Positions 46,181-56,106 of a stretch of DNA of 64,000 nucleotides are shown here, piece by piece. Below the pieces are notes generated by a model. It did no database searches. It saw only the letters and a list, made by a program, of their open reading frames with translations, and was not told where the DNA came from. Position 1 is the stretch's first letter; every line of letters starts with the position of its first letter. This DNA is from Leeuwenhoekiella polynyae (GTDB taxonomy: Bacteria > Bacteroidota > Bacteroidia > Flavobacteriales > Flavobacteriaceae), in NCBI RefSeq assembly GCF_042683665.1, contig NZ_JBHUOO010000010.1; one strand, given 5' to 3'. The translations under genes and the position numbers were made by a program.

Positions 46181-48592
46181 ATGCACACAAAATCTGAGCC
46201 TACTTCTGAACTTTCTTTTGATGATTTTAAAGCTACTGTTATCAATGACTATAAAATTGCGGTTACAAGCCGAGAATGTAGTTTATTAGGCCGCAGAGAA
46301 GTTTTAACCGGAAAAGCAAAATTCGGGATATTTGGCGATGGTAAAGAAGTGCCACAATTAGCAATGGCTAAAGCTTTCAGAAAAGGCGATTGGCGATCGG
46401 GATATTATCGCGACCAGACCTTTATGATGGCAATTGGTCATTTTTCAATAGAAAATTTCTTCGCGGGTCTTTATGCGCATACCAGTATAGAAAATGACCC
46501 GATGAGTGCCGGAAAACAAATGGGTGGGCACTTTGGCACACACAGTTTGGATGAAAATGGCGAACTCAAAAATTTATTAGAACAGTATAACAGTAGTGCA
46601 GATATCTCTCCTACTGCCGGCCAGATGCCACGCCTTTTAGGGCTAGCTCAAGCCTCTAAAATATTCAGAAACGTACCTGAAACTGAAACCGACGGTTTAT
46701 CTGATCAGGGTAATGAAGTTGCCTGGGGAACTATTGGTAACGCCAGCACTTCTGAAGGTATGTTTTTTGAAACTATAAATGCTGCAGGTGTTCTGCAAGT
46801 ACCTATGGTTATTAGTATTTGGGATGATGACTATGGGATTTCCGTTCACGCAAAACACCAGACAACTAAAGAAAATATTTCTGAAATTCTAAGTGGTTTT
46901 CAGCGTAATGAAGAAGAGACAGGTTATGAAATCATTCGGGTAAAAGGTTGGGATTATCCTGCTCTTATGGATGCTTTTGAAAAAGCCGGAAAAATTGCAA
47001 GAGAAAATCATGTTCCGGTAATTCTACATGTCACAGAATTGACTCAACCCCAAGGGCACTCTACCTCTGGTTCTCACGAGCGCTATAAAAGCAAAGATCG
47101 TTTGCAATGGGAGCGCGAGAACGACTGTAATGTAAAAATGCGTGAATGGATGATCAATAACCAGATCGCTACTGATGAAGAACTTCAGGAGGTTGAAAAA
47201 GACATAAAAAGGGAGGTGCGCGAAGGCAAGCGTAAAGCCTGGGAAGCATTTTTAAATCCTATAAAGAAAGAGAAAAAAACTGTTTTAAACCTGATCAATA
47301 AAATCAGTGCTCAGAGTGAAAACGGAAGCTTTATAAACTCGATCGGTCAGAATCTGATTGATGAGAAAGATGCACTGAAGAACGATGTAATAATTGCAGC
47401 ACGTAAAACGTTGCGTTATGTGGCCAAAGAAACTAGTGATGATATCACAGCACTTAAAAATTGGGTCACTGATTATATTACAAAAGAACAGCCTAATTAT
47501 AGCAGTCACGTTTTTAGTGAATTTGACACTAAAGCTACTAACATACCAGAGGTCGCTCCTGAATATAAAGACGATTCTGAAACAGTAGATGCGCGCGTAG
47601 TTTTACGAGATAACTTTGATGCTATGTTCACAAAGTATCCTAACAGTGTTATTTTTGGTGAAGATGCAGGTACCATTGGTGACGTAAATCAAGGCCTTGA
47701 AGGTTTACAGGAAAAATATGGCGAACTTCGAGTTGCTGATGCTGGTATTCGTGAAACTACGATCATAGGTCAAGGTATAGGTCTTGCATTGCGCGGTTTG
47801 CGCCCCATTGCTGAAATTCAATATCTGGATTACATCTTGTATGCTATGGCAACCTTGAGTGATGATCTCGCAACCTTACGTTACAGAACACACGGAAAAC
47901 AAACCGCACCGGTAATCGTAAGAACTCGTGGTCACCGTCTAGAAGGTATCTGGCATAGTGGCTCACAAATGGGATCTCTGTTAGGTCTTTTGAGAGGAAT
48001 CTACATTCTTACACCTCGCAATATGACTAAAGCGGCAGGCTTTTACAATACCCTGATGCAAAGTGATGAACCGGCGGTTATCATAGAATGTCTTAACGGT
48101 TATCGTCTTAAAGAAAAATTACCGGAAAATCTAGGGGATTTCACAACACCTATTGGTAAAGTTGAAGTGGTACGAGAAGGTACAGATATCACAATTCTTT
48201 CATACGGTAGCACGCTGCGTTTAGTTCAGCAAGCAGCTCAGGAGCTTCAAGCTTTGGGGATAAGTGCTGAAGTTATTGATGCGCAATCTTTATTACCTTT
48301 TGACCTCAATCATGATACCGTAAAAAGTATTGCAAAAACTAATCGCATTCTGGTTGTTGATGAAGATATGCCAGGTGGAGCTTCGGCTTATTTAATGCAG
48401 CATTTGCTTGACAAGCAAAAAGCATTCAAACATTTAGACAGTGCACCACAAACCCTTACCGCTAAACCCCACAGACCGGCTTATGGTACAGATGGTGATT
48501 ATTTCTCAAAACCTTCAGCAGAAGATATTTTTGAAAAAGTTTACAGTATTATGCACGAGGCAAAACCAAAAGATTTTCCTGCAATTCGCTAA
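46181..48592 (+). CDS. Fused E1 alpha/beta subunit of a 2-oxoacid dehydrogenase complex
   Basis: The 803-residue protein joins two E1 halves. Residues 1 to about 380 are the alpha part with the thiamine diphosphate region (GNEVAWGTIGNASTSEGMFFE, WDDDYGISVH). From about 470 to the end is the beta part (FGEDAGTIGDVNQGLEGL, GIRETTIIGQGIGLALRGLRPIAEIQY, the later VDEDMPGGAS). It decarboxylates a branched-chain or related 2-oxo acid. No E2 or E3 gene is nearby. A stretch of 186 AT-rich bases upstream carries a TATTTTTA box near 46154 that could be its promoter. Confidence 0.93.
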   Translation: MHTKSEPTSELSFDDFKATVINDYKIAVTSRECSLLGRREVLTGKAKFGIFGDGKEVPQLAMAKAFRKGDWRSGYYRDQTFMMAIGHFSIENFFAGLYAHTSIENDPMSAGKQMGGHFGTHSLDENGELKNLLEQYNSSADISPTAGQMPRLLGLAQASKIFRNVPETETDGLSDQGNEVAWGTIGNASTSEGMFFETINAAGVLQVPMVISIWDDDYGISVHAKHQTTKENISEILSGFQRNEEETGYEIIRVKGWDYPALMDAFEKAGKIARENHVPVILHVTELTQPQGHSTSGSHERYKSKDRLQWERENDCNVKMREWMINNQIATDEELQEVEKDIKREVREGKRKAWEAFLNPIKKEKKTVLNLINKISAQSENGSFINSIGQNLIDEKDALKNDVIIAARKTLRYVAKETSDDITALKNWVTDYITKEQPNYSSHVFSEFDTKATNIPEVAPEYKDDSETVDARVVLRDNFDAMFTKYPNSVIFGEDAGTIGDVNQGLEGLQEKYGELRVADAGIRETTIIGQGIGLALRGLRPIAEIQYLDYILYAMATLSDDLATLRYRTHGKQTAPVIVRTRGHRLEGIWHSGSQMGSLLGLLRGIYILTPRNMTKAAGFYNTLMQSDEPAVIIECLNGYRLKEKLPENLGDFTTPIGKVEVVREGTDITILSYGSTLRLVQQAAQELQALGISAEVIDAQSLLPFDLNHDTVKSIAKTNRILVVDEDMPGGASAYLMQHLLDKQKAFKHLDSAPQTLTAKPHRPAYGTDGDYFSKPSAEDIFEKVYSIMHEAKPKDFPAIR

Positions 48593-48627
48593 GAAATAAA
48601 CTGATCAGTTTTTATTTTAATTATAAG

Positions 48628-48657
48628 ATAAGCAAGCCTACATCCAGGCTTGCTTAT
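48628..48657. terminator. Bidirectional terminator hairpin overlapping the end of the PH-domain gene
   Basis: A perfect 12-bp inverted repeat ATAAGCAAGCCT / AGGCTTGCTTAT with a 6-base loop. On the plus strand it lies 35 bp after the E1 gene and leads into a T-rich stretch. On the minus strand it includes the last codons and stop of the PH-domain gene (48638-48640). Confidence 0.75.
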
Positions 48658-50167
48658 TTATTTCTACCCGATACAACGCATAGTTGATATACTGTTGCAT
48701 TTTATGTGAAGTTAATGGAAAAGAAATAGCTCCACCGGCTGTATGAAATGTATAGTTATACAATTGGCGTTTTTTGTACCAAACCGGTTGATCTACCGTA
48801 ACTGCCTGTAACTTAAAAAGTTCTATAATTTCAGTTTTTTGATTCCATACACCTTTGCGCCTAATGATAAACTCTGGTGTGATCTCTAAAGAAAGTGCTC
48901 GATACCAATAATATTGATAAGGAATGATAAGCATACCGAAAATAATAAAAAGTATACTCAGAATTTCTACCATATAGTTAGCCACTAAAAATGAAGCTAC
49001 TACGGCTGTCAAGATAAGGGGTAAACTTGCTAAAATAAGCAAGCGAATGTATAAGATAAATGCTGGCTTAAAAACCCGCCCCGGCCGCATAGGACTGCTG
49101 AATAAAAATCGCTTAACGCGTTCAATTTGCATACGTTCTAAGCCCGGAATACTGATTTTTGTTTTGCTCAGATTATCCTGACTACTAGCTAAAGCAATTT
49201 GTGTTTCCTGAAGATTCAGGCGTTTTTGTATCGGGTTAGTGACTACGCGCAAAAGCTGTACCCGCTTGGGTTTGAGACTGATTTTAGTATTGGTTTTAAG
49301 CCCCATTTCAAGTTCTAAACTTTCTTTGGTTTGGGTAAGATTTAGATCAAAATACTTTATAAATATCTCTACACAGGAGATAATCATACCAATTACAAAT
49401 ACGCCAACAAATACCAGAGCAGTTAGAATGAATAGTTCTATCGGCTTACTGTACGCATCTAAATAGCCTTTTAAACCTTCTTTGTATTGATCGCTTTGTA
49501 CCAAATCAAAATCACCCATCTGCTGATAAATAGAACCAACGAAAATTAAAATCAGCCAGACACCTCTAAAATAATTACTGGTAAGCCCCAGTTTCAATAG
49601 CGCTAGAGGCGATAATTTATAATTCCATAGTGTAGAAGAAATCTTTTTTTCTTCTGTAAGTTCGTCTGAATTTGCAGCTTCTGTATGCTGATTAGTTTCA
49701 TTTACAGCATCCATCAATACGTGCTGCAAATCTTTTGCTTTTGATTCAGATAAAGCTTTAATATTAATCTCCTGCCCACTACTTCCGGCAGTATCTATAA
49801 CCACACTGTAAACACCTATCACCCGTTGTAATAGCGAGCGCTTAAAATAAACCTGTTGAATTTTTGAAAAAGGAATGCTTATCGACTCTGTTGAAAAAAC
49901 TCCTTTTTGTAAAACAAATTCACTGTTTTTATAATCGATATGAAATTTAAATCTATAGAAAGAAAGCACACTAAAACCCAGAAGCAGCAAAAGTGTTGCA
50001 GCTATTCCAAATATTATCTGTGCAGTATAGTCTGTTTTAGGTCCTTTGATTATAAAATACAGCAATACCGGCCCAAGCGCTCTTAAGAATTTATAAAATT
50101 GAGAGAAAAAGATGAAAAGCACTCCCGGTTTTGACTGCAATTGTGGTTCTGAAAAGGATCTATTCAT
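48638..50167 (-). CDS. PH-domain (bPH2, YdbT-like) membrane protein, long subunit
   Basis: The 509-residue protein has several pairs of membrane segments separated by bacterial PH domains (bPH2), each with strands like YRFKFHIDYKNSEFVLQKGVFSTESISIPFSKIQQVYFKRSLLQ. This matches the YdbT family that works with a YdbS partner. Function is unknown; a link to secreted bacteriocin resistance is known for the Bacillus pair. It overlaps its short partner by 8 bp. The stop codon lies in a terminator hairpin loop edge. Confidence 0.87.
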   Translation of the reverse strand: MNRSFSEPQLQSKPGVLFIFFSQFYKFLRALGPVLLYFIIKGPKTDYTAQIIFGIAATLLLLLGFSVLSFYRFKFHIDYKNSEFVLQKGVFSTESISIPFSKIQQVYFKRSLLQRVIGVYSVVIDTAGSSGQEINIKALSESKAKDLQHVLMDAVNETNQHTEAANSDELTEEKKISSTLWNYKLSPLALLKLGLTSNYFRGVWLILIFVGSIYQQMGDFDLVQSDQYKEGLKGYLDAYSKPIELFILTALVFVGVFVIGMIISCVEIFIKYFDLNLTQTKESLELEMGLKTNTKISLKPKRVQLLRVVTNPIQKRLNLQETQIALASSQDNLSKTKISIPGLERMQIERVKRFLFSSPMRPGRVFKPAFILYIRLLILASLPLILTAVVASFLVANYMVEILSILFIIFGMLIIPYQYYWYRALSLEITPEFIIRRKGVWNQKTEIIELFKLQAVTVDQPVWYKKRQLYNYTFHTAGGAISFPLTSHKMQQYINYALYRVEINKQAWM

Positions 50168-50678
50168 CTGCTTCAGTAAGATGATTAGCTACTTTATCTT
50201 TAAGTCTTGCTGCGAGTTCAGGTGGCAATCCGGGAATATTGATATCACTTCCTGCACCTCCCGCTGTAAAAATATTGAGGTTTGCGATCTTAAATATTTT
50301 ATCTAGTGCCCCTGCAGAGGTAGAAATATGCTGAATTCGGTTAAAGGGTATAACTGTTATTTTTTCAAAAAGAAAGCCTCTTTTATAAGCTATATCATGC
50401 TCCCGCAACGCATAGCCTATTTTTTTCTGAAGCATAAACTGATAGAGAAAAAGCAATGTAAAGACTACAAGGGCTCCAGTAGTCAAACCGGGAATAAGCA
50501 TAGGTACATCGGTTGCTTCACGTAAAAAATACAGCCCTACAGCAATAAGAACAAAGAAAATTGCCAGAACAGCCCATACTTTATAGAGTCTCTTTTTTGA
50601 AACCGAAGTATAAGTTAATTGCTGGTAATCTGGTAAGGTCTCTAAGTCTACCGGGGCATTTGTAAACGTATATTCCAT
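50160..50678 (-). CDS. PH-domain (bPH2, YdbS-like) membrane protein, short subunit
   Basis: The 172-residue protein has two membrane segments (VWAVLAIFFVLIAVGLYFL and GLTTGALVVFTLLFLYQFML) followed by one PH domain (IAYKRGFLFEKITVIPFNRIQHISTS, then LNIFTAGGAGSDINIPGLPPE). It overlaps the long partner gene by 8 bp, so the two are made together. They lie 57 bp downstream of menB. Confidence 0.87.
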   Translation of the reverse strand: MEYTFTNAPVDLETLPDYQQLTYTSVSKKRLYKVWAVLAIFFVLIAVGLYFLREATDVPMLIPGLTTGALVVFTLLFLYQFMLQKKIGYALREHDIAYKRGFLFEKITVIPFNRIQHISTSAGALDKIFKIANLNIFTAGGAGSDINIPGLPPELAARLKDKVANHLTEADE

Positions 50679-50734
50679 ATGAGCTTTTTGATAGGATTGC
50701 TAATAAAAATACTAGAACCTGTTCAATTTACCGA

Positions 50735-51574
50735 CTATGGAATCCATTTTTTCTCAAAATTAGGCTTTCTCTTCTCTAAAAATGCGTTTCTACCTTCTTT
50801 GGCTTCTTCAGTCATATACGCCAAACGCGTGGCTTCACCGGCAAAAACCTGCTGCCCAACCATACCGTCATCAGTAAGGTTCATTGCAAATTTTAGCATT
50901 TTGATAGAAGTTGGTGATTTTGCAAGAATCTCCTGTGCCCATTCATAAGCGGTAGCTTCTAATTCCTCATGGGGAATCACAGCATTTACCATTCCCATTT
51001 CATAAGCTTCCTGAGCAGAGTAATTTCGACCTAAAAAGAAAATCTCACGAGCGCGTTTTTGTCCTACCATTTTAGCTAAATATGCAGACCCGTAACCACC
51101 GTCAAAGCTGGTTACATCAGCATCAGTTTGTTTAAAAATAGCGTGCTCTTTACTCGCCAGTGTCAAATCACATACAACGTGTAAACTATGACCTCCACCT
51201 ACAGCCCATCCGGGAACAACTGCAATAACTGCCTTTGGCATAAACCTGATCAAACGCTGTACATCAAGAATATTCAAACGGTGATAGCCGTCGTCTCCAA
51301 CATAACCCTGATCGCCACGAGCTTTCTGATCGCCACCGCTACAAAAACTATATACTCCATCTTTAGGAGAAGGTCCTTCTGCAGATAATAAAACCACACC
51401 TATCGAAGTGTCTTCTTGTGCAATATGAAAAGCATCCAATAATTCTGCAGTGGTTCTGGGTCTAAAAGCGTTACGCACTTCGGGACGGTTGAACGCGATA
51501 CGCGCTACACCATCTGCTTTTTTAAAGGTGATATCTTGGTATTCTTTAACAATTTTCCAATCAGGTTCTTGCAT
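50735..51574 (-). CDS. menB: 1,4-dihydroxy-2-naphthoyl-CoA synthase
   Basis: The 279-residue protein is a crotonase with the MenB-specific segments VYSFCSGGDQKARGDQGYVGDDGYHRLN and the end FEKKWIP. It cyclises o-succinylbenzoyl-CoA in menaquinone synthesis. Length fits. A small hairpin (TTTCGC / GCGAAA) lies in its 5' leader at about 51594-51609. menF and menD lie upstream on the same strand, separated by two non-men genes. Confidence 0.95.
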   Translation of the reverse strand: MQEPDWKIVKEYQDITFKKADGVARIAFNRPEVRNAFRPRTTAELLDAFHIAQEDTSIGVVLLSAEGPSPKDGVYSFCSGGDQKARGDQGYVGDDGYHRLNILDVQRLIRFMPKAVIAVVPGWAVGGGHSLHVVCDLTLASKEHAIFKQTDADVTSFDGGYGSAYLAKMVGQKRAREIFFLGRNYSAQEAYEMGMVNAVIPHEELEATAYEWAQEILAKSPTSIKMLKFAMNLTDDGMVGQQVFAGEATRLAYMTEEAKEGRNAFLEKRKPNFEKKWIP

Positions 51575-51623
51575 GGTATATTCTTTATAAATTTTCGCAA
51601 AAGCGAAACAATCCTACTAAAGT

Positions 51624-52466
51624 TTAATCTTCTTGATTTTTAAGTTCAATACTGTTCTCTGTAATATTGATCTGACGATCGCGATACAAAGCACCAATTG
51701 CCTTTTTGAAAAGCTTTTTGCTAATCCCAAAATACGCATTAATATCTTCTGGCGAACTTTTATCGTGAACGGGTAAACTACCTCCGTTACGCTTTAATTC
51801 TTCATAAATAAACTGCGCATTAGGCTCTACACTCTTATAACCTTCAGGCTGAAGCAATACATCTATCTTTTTATCTTCTCGCACACGCTTAATGTAACCA
51901 GGAAGCCTATCACCTACACGTATATCTTCAAAAATAGTGTCTTTATGAACCAAACCTTGATAAGTCTCATTAATAATCACGTGCGCTCCATGTTCTGAAA
52001 AATGAGAAACCAAAAGATTTACTTTATCAAATTTCTGAACGTCAATATCCTCATTTTTTAAATAGGTATTGAATTTTGAAGAACCTACTAAACGATTGGT
52101 TCGCTCATCAAGATACATATAGACAAGATACCAACTGCCTTCGCGCATTTCGGTTACCTGATTAGAAAACGGAACAAATAATTCTTTATCCAATCCCCAG
52201 TCTACAAAGGCACCTATTTTTGTTACCGAAGTACATTTTAAATAAGCAAACCCATTTTTTAAAATAAACGGTTTTAGCGTAGTTGCCACAGGACGTTCTT
52301 CATTATCCAGATATACAAAAACCTCGATCTCATCTTCAAGTTGAAAACCTTCTGGAGCATATTTACCGGGAAGTAACACCTCATTTTCATCTTCATCACG
52401 CAAGTAAAGACCGGGACTTACATCACGATCTATAGTCATTTTATGGTATTCGCCTAGTGCCAGCAT
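51624..52466 (-). CDS. CvfB-like S1-type RNA-binding protein
   Basis: The 280-residue protein has several S1-like beta-barrel parts (GLYLRDEDENEVLLPGKY, LKCTSVTKIGAFVDWGLDKELFVPFSNQ, GLVHKDTIF..IRVGDRLPGYIKRVREDKKIDV) and a C-terminal winged helix, matching CvfB. CvfB regulates virulence factor production in Staphylococcus; here it is likely a cytoplasmic RNA-binding protein. The start may instead be an internal ATG at 52442. It lies between menB and the DUF2853 gene, behind a 369-bp gap. Confidence 0.88.
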   Translation of the reverse strand: MLALGEYHKMTIDRDVSPGLYLRDEDENEVLLPGKYAPEGFQLEDEIEVFVYLDNEERPVATTLKPFILKNGFAYLKCTSVTKIGAFVDWGLDKELFVPFSNQVTEMREGSWYLVYMYLDERTNRLVGSSKFNTYLKNEDIDVQKFDKVNLLVSHFSEHGAHVIINETYQGLVHKDTIFEDIRVGDRLPGYIKRVREDKKIDVLLQPEGYKSVEPNAQFIYEELKRNGGSLPVHDKSSPEDINAYFGISKKLFKKAIGALYRDRQINITENSIELKNQED

Positions 52467-52835
52467 AGTTTTTATTTAAGGTGTTCAAAATTAGGAAAAA
52501 TAAGAGGATCAACCTCCTTATTTAGACATTATAGCGTGTAAGCAGTAAACGAGCTTGCGACAGATCTGCAAAGCCTTAAAAGAAAGAGCATAAGACATAG
52601 AAGGAACACTTAGCGCGTTTAAATCTCGATCATCTAGTTAAGCGAACTGAACAGCAATACAGTAAATTACCTCGGGGCAAGCCCATCTGCCGACAATGAC
52701 AGGCCCTGAGGCATTGTTTAAAAGAAATTCCCTATTTCGAGTCAAGCTTCGGGGGTAGTATATCTTTTGGCGGTGCCAATAAAAAACCGCCTCAGTGTTT
52801 GAGGCGGTTTTTCAATATTTTAAATACAGTAATTA
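52467..52835. other. Gene-free gap with a degenerate copy of the interspersed repeat
   Basis: About 370 bp without a supported ORF. Around 52618-52680 are TTAAATCTCGATCATCTAG and CGGGGCAAGCCC, close to parts of the 86-bp repeat at 59923 and 60072, in the order found between those two copies. CCTCGGGGC / GCCCTGAGG at about 52669-52713 can fold into a hairpin. The right end holds the terminator at 52781-52812. Confidence 0.55.
52781..52812 (-). terminator. Terminator after the DUF2853 gene
   Basis: AAAAAACCGCCTC / GAGGCGGTTTTT with a 7-base loop, just downstream of the minus-strand DUF2853 stop. Confidence 0.88.
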
Positions 52836-53177
52836 CTAACTGTAAACTTCTTCTTTACTAAAATGCTTAGTCAGTAAATAATACACGACTGCACGGTATT
52901 TATTACGGTTAGAAGTACCATAGTCTTCTAATACTTTCTTGATACCTTCCATCAATGCCGGACCGTCACTTAAACCTAATTTTTTGATTAGAAAGTTATT
53001 TTTTACAGTTTCTAATTCTGATTCACTTCCTCCGGAAACTGTTGAAGAATCTTTGTTATAAATTGAAGGACCACAACCAATGGTTACCTTGGTTAACAAA
53101 TCCAAATCTGCATCGACACCTAATTTTTCTTTAAGGTCTGCTGCATATTTAGCAATCATTTCATCTCTTTTACTCAT
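52836..53177 (-). CDS. DUF2853 family protein
   Basis: The 113-residue protein is small and helical (RDEMIAKYAADLKEKLGVDADLDLL, LMEGIKKVLEDYGTSNRNKYRAVVYYLLTKHF), matching DUF2853, a family of unknown function. No metal or catalytic motif is apparent. It is 68 bp downstream of menD and has its own terminator, so it may be the last gene of the menI-like/menF/menD unit. Confidence 0.85.
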   Translation of the reverse strand: MSKRDEMIAKYAADLKEKLGVDADLDLLTKVTIGCGPSIYNKDSSTVSGGSESELETVKNNFLIKKLGLSDGPALMEGIKKVLEDYGTSNRNKYRAVVYYLLTKHFSKEEVYS

Positions 53178-53245
53178 GAGGATACTTAATTTTTAGTGGA
53201 TTAAATTATTTAACTTCTTTAAAGATACATAAAATTAAAAAAAAG

Positions 53246-54961
53246 TTATCTGATGTAATCAAAGTAACTCAACAAGATACGGTCATTTTCTAGTCTAGGT
53301 GTTTTGATTTCAAGAAGACAGGGCTTGCTCTTTTCAGCATAAAAATCCTGCTGTGCCTGTATGAGCTCTTCTTCAGTTGCTGCGGTAAAATAACGCAAGC
53401 CAAACATCTTACAAAGATGAGATGCATCAAGGTTATGAGTGGTTTCAAAATAGGTTTCAAAAGCCTGAGATTCTTTATCTCCCGGAAGAATTCTAAAAAT
53501 CCCACCTCCACTATTATTAATCACGATTATCTTAAAATCGTTCGATAAATAAGCATTCCAGAGCCCGTTACTGTCATAAAAGAAACTGAGGTCTCCGGTG
53601 ATTAAGGTTGTGGGCAATCGAGCTGCAATTGCCGCACCTACCGCTGTAGAAGTGCTTCCGTCTATACCGCTAGTTCCACGATTACAATAAACCTTTAGGG
53701 ATTTATCAATATCAAAAAGTTGCACATAACGCACGGTAGAACTGTTCCCCAGTTGCAATAAACTATTGGGCCTGAGCTCTTTTAAAACCAAATCAAAAGC
53801 TTTAAAATCACACCAGGTCATTTGATCTGTATAGGCTTTATGCATCGCATCTCTGCGTTCTCGAACTTCAAGCCAATCTGATTGATAATTACTTGCTACC
53901 GGCTGTGCCTGCTCTAAGAATCTGGACCAGAAAAAATTAACCGGCATTTTAAAATGCTTATTGAGACAGAAATAAGTATCGTAAGCTTTCTTGGGATCTA
54001 TATGCCAATGCTCTTGCGGCTGATAATTGCGTAAAAAAGCTTTTATCTTTTTTGAGATTACCATTCCGCCTAAAGTCACAAGAATTTCAGGTTGCAGATC
54101 TTTAAAACCGGCATCGTCTAGCGAACCAATTATATTATCTGTTCGGGTAAAGAAATTAGGATGATGGAGATTAGACGTTGTTTCAGTAAAAACCAAAACA
54201 CTTGGATCTTCGCCTAACCGATTCAAAAATTCCTGCTCAATGGTATTGGGGTGCAATACACCTATCAACACCAGTTTCCGCTTGGCTTTATTCCATTTAG
54301 AAAGAAAAGGCACTAATTGATCATCGGTAAGTTCAATGGCTTTGGGTTGCTGATCTACCAGAATAGGATTTACCAATTTTTCTTCGGTCGTATTATAGAG
54401 CGGCTCATAAAACGGAACATTGATATGAATCGGCCCCTTTCCTACTAATGCTTCATTGAGCGCTTTATTGATTTCTTGCTGATTGTGCTTGGTGACCTCC
54501 CGCTGCTTCTGAATTAACTTCGGATCTGTCAACGGAGTATCTGGCACAGATTCAGAATATAAATTAGCCGAATATAAAATGTGATTTTCAAATACATTAC
54601 GCTGACGAATGGTCTGACCATCTCCTATATCTATACGCTCAATTGGACGATCTGCTGAAATAACCACAAGCGGAATATCGCTGTAAAAAGCCTCTGAAAT
54701 TGCAGGATAATAATTTAAAACTGCACTACCGGAAGTACAGCAAACGGCTACCGGTTTTTGCAATTGCTGCGCGAGACCTAATGCAAAAAATGCTGCAGAG
54801 CGCTCGTCAACTATACTGTAAGTATAAATGTCAGGATGGTGTGTAAAACCTATGGTGAGTGGAGCATTACGCGATCCCGGAGATATAACGACATGGTTGA
54901 TGCCTTTTTCTAAACAAAGCAAAACCACAGACTGTGCGATGGGTATACTAGAATATTTCAT
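53246..54961 (-). CDS. menD: 2-succinyl-5-enolpyruvyl-6-hydroxy-3-cyclohexene-1-carboxylate synthase
   Basis: The 571-residue protein has the MenD features: VVISPGSRNAPLTIGF with DERSAAFFALGLAQ at the N-terminus and the thiamine diphosphate motif GDLSFFYDSNGLWN at the C-terminal side. It adds 2-oxoglutarate to isochorismate. Length is normal. It follows menF by 31 bp in the order of the pathway. Confidence 0.95.
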   Translation of the reverse strand: MKYSSIPIAQSVVLLCLEKGINHVVISPGSRNAPLTIGFTHHPDIYTYSIVDERSAAFFALGLAQQLQKPVAVCCTSGSAVLNYYPAISEAFYSDIPLVVISADRPIERIDIGDGQTIRQRNVFENHILYSANLYSESVPDTPLTDPKLIQKQREVTKHNQQEINKALNEALVGKGPIHINVPFYEPLYNTTEEKLVNPILVDQQPKAIELTDDQLVPFLSKWNKAKRKLVLIGVLHPNTIEQEFLNRLGEDPSVLVFTETTSNLHHPNFFTRTDNIIGSLDDAGFKDLQPEILVTLGGMVISKKIKAFLRNYQPQEHWHIDPKKAYDTYFCLNKHFKMPVNFFWSRFLEQAQPVASNYQSDWLEVRERRDAMHKAYTDQMTWCDFKAFDLVLKELRPNSLLQLGNSSTVRYVQLFDIDKSLKVYCNRGTSGIDGSTSTAVGAAIAARLPTTLITGDLSFFYDSNGLWNAYLSNDFKIIVINNSGGGIFRILPGDKESQAFETYFETTHNLDASHLCKMFGLRYFTAATEEELIQAQQDFYAEKSKPCLLEIKTPRLENDRILLSYFDYIR

Positions 54962-54992
54962 TTAATCACAAAAATACAACAAAGCAAAAGCC

Positions 54993-56105
54993 TTACAGAG
55001 CACTCGCAATAGTTTGTGCTTTATTTACCGTTTCTTGCCATTCAAGCTTAGGGTTTGAAGCCGCGGTGATGCCGCCACCTATATAAATAAGCGCCTTAGA
55101 ATCTGTGTATTGCATACACCTTAGATTTACAAAAAGCTTGGTTTCGTTTTTTAAAGTCTTATAGGCCAGATTTTCAACATTACGTCGCGATCTTTTCTTT
55201 GAAGTGTCTCTAAGAATATTGAGTTCGCCCAGAAAACCGGTGTAAAACGCTCTATCATAGTTTTCCTCCTGTATAATAAAGTCTTTAGCTAAATCTCGTG
55301 GTAAACCACAAACAGCCGGTGTGGGATGCAAAGCTTTTAATAAAGACTTTAGATTTTGACCTTCGGTATTAAATGTTCCTGAGATCAACGTGCGCAAATG
55401 CAATAAAGTTCCGGCTTGGTGAGTTTCCAGATCACCTACATGTAAGGAGCGTAAATCAAAAGCTTGCAAATTGGTCACAATCTCATCAGTGACTAGTTGT
55501 TGCTCGTGAATTTCTTTATCACCCCAATTTACAGCTAAAGAACCTGTAAATTTTTGAGTTCCCGCGAGTGCCATGGTTTCAAATTTTCTTCCCTTTAACG
55601 ACAACAACGTTTCAGGTGTTGCGCCTAGCCAGGTTCCCACATGAGGGTGATGCCATATATAGACAAAGGCTGTCTTATAATTAAACAGAAGTCTTTTAAA
55701 TATAGTGATGGGATTTACGTTTTCAATTTCCTGACTTTGCTCCCGCGAAAGCACCACTTTTTGAAGCGTTGAATTTTGTATAGCCGCTACAGCTTTTTTT
55801 ACTAATTGTATATGATCAGCTTCTGCTGCACTTTCGGTTTTAATAGTAGTGCTTTTTAAAGAAGCTCTTTCTTCTTTAAAATCTGTGGTTACTTCAGGGA
55901 TCCCCGGAATCAGAATACCAGTTTGATCCTTATCAAAAGGTGAAAAAACAAAACCTGTTTCTTCAAAGGTCTCTACTTTATGCAAAAAATTATCTTCCTG
56001 AAACAAACCATTGAGTAAGTCTGCTTCGGGTTTTCTATAAAGCACAAACGGCAAATTTTTGGCATACTGCGCATTAGCCTTGCTAAACAAGTCTTCTGTA
56101 GTCAT
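54993..56105 (-). CDS. menF: Isochorismate synthase
   Basis: The 370-residue protein has the chorismate-binding fold: KVVLSREQSQEI, the catalytic VYIWHHPHVGTWLGATPETLLS and the C-terminal HPTPAVCGLPRDLAKDFI with EENYDRAFYTGFLG. It converts chorismate to isochorismate. It is shorter than E. coli MenF, mostly at the N-terminus, as in other Bacteroidota. It begins 1 bp after the thioesterase stop. A siderophore role (EntC) is less likely given menD next door. Confidence 0.93.
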   Translation of the reverse strand: MTTEDLFSKANAQYAKNLPFVLYRKPEADLLNGLFQEDNFLHKVETFEETGFVFSPFDKDQTGILIPGIPEVTTDFKEERASLKSTTIKTESAAEADHIQLVKKAVAAIQNSTLQKVVLSREQSQEIENVNPITIFKRLLFNYKTAFVYIWHHPHVGTWLGATPETLLSLKGRKFETMALAGTQKFTGSLAVNWGDKEIHEQQLVTDEIVTNLQAFDLRSLHVGDLETHQAGTLLHLRTLISGTFNTEGQNLKSLLKALHPTPAVCGLPRDLAKDFIIQEENYDRAFYTGFLGELNILRDTSKKRSRRNVENLAYKTLKNETKLFVNLRCMQYTDSKALIYIGGGITAASNPKLEWQETVNKAQTIASAL

Positions 56106-56106
56106 G

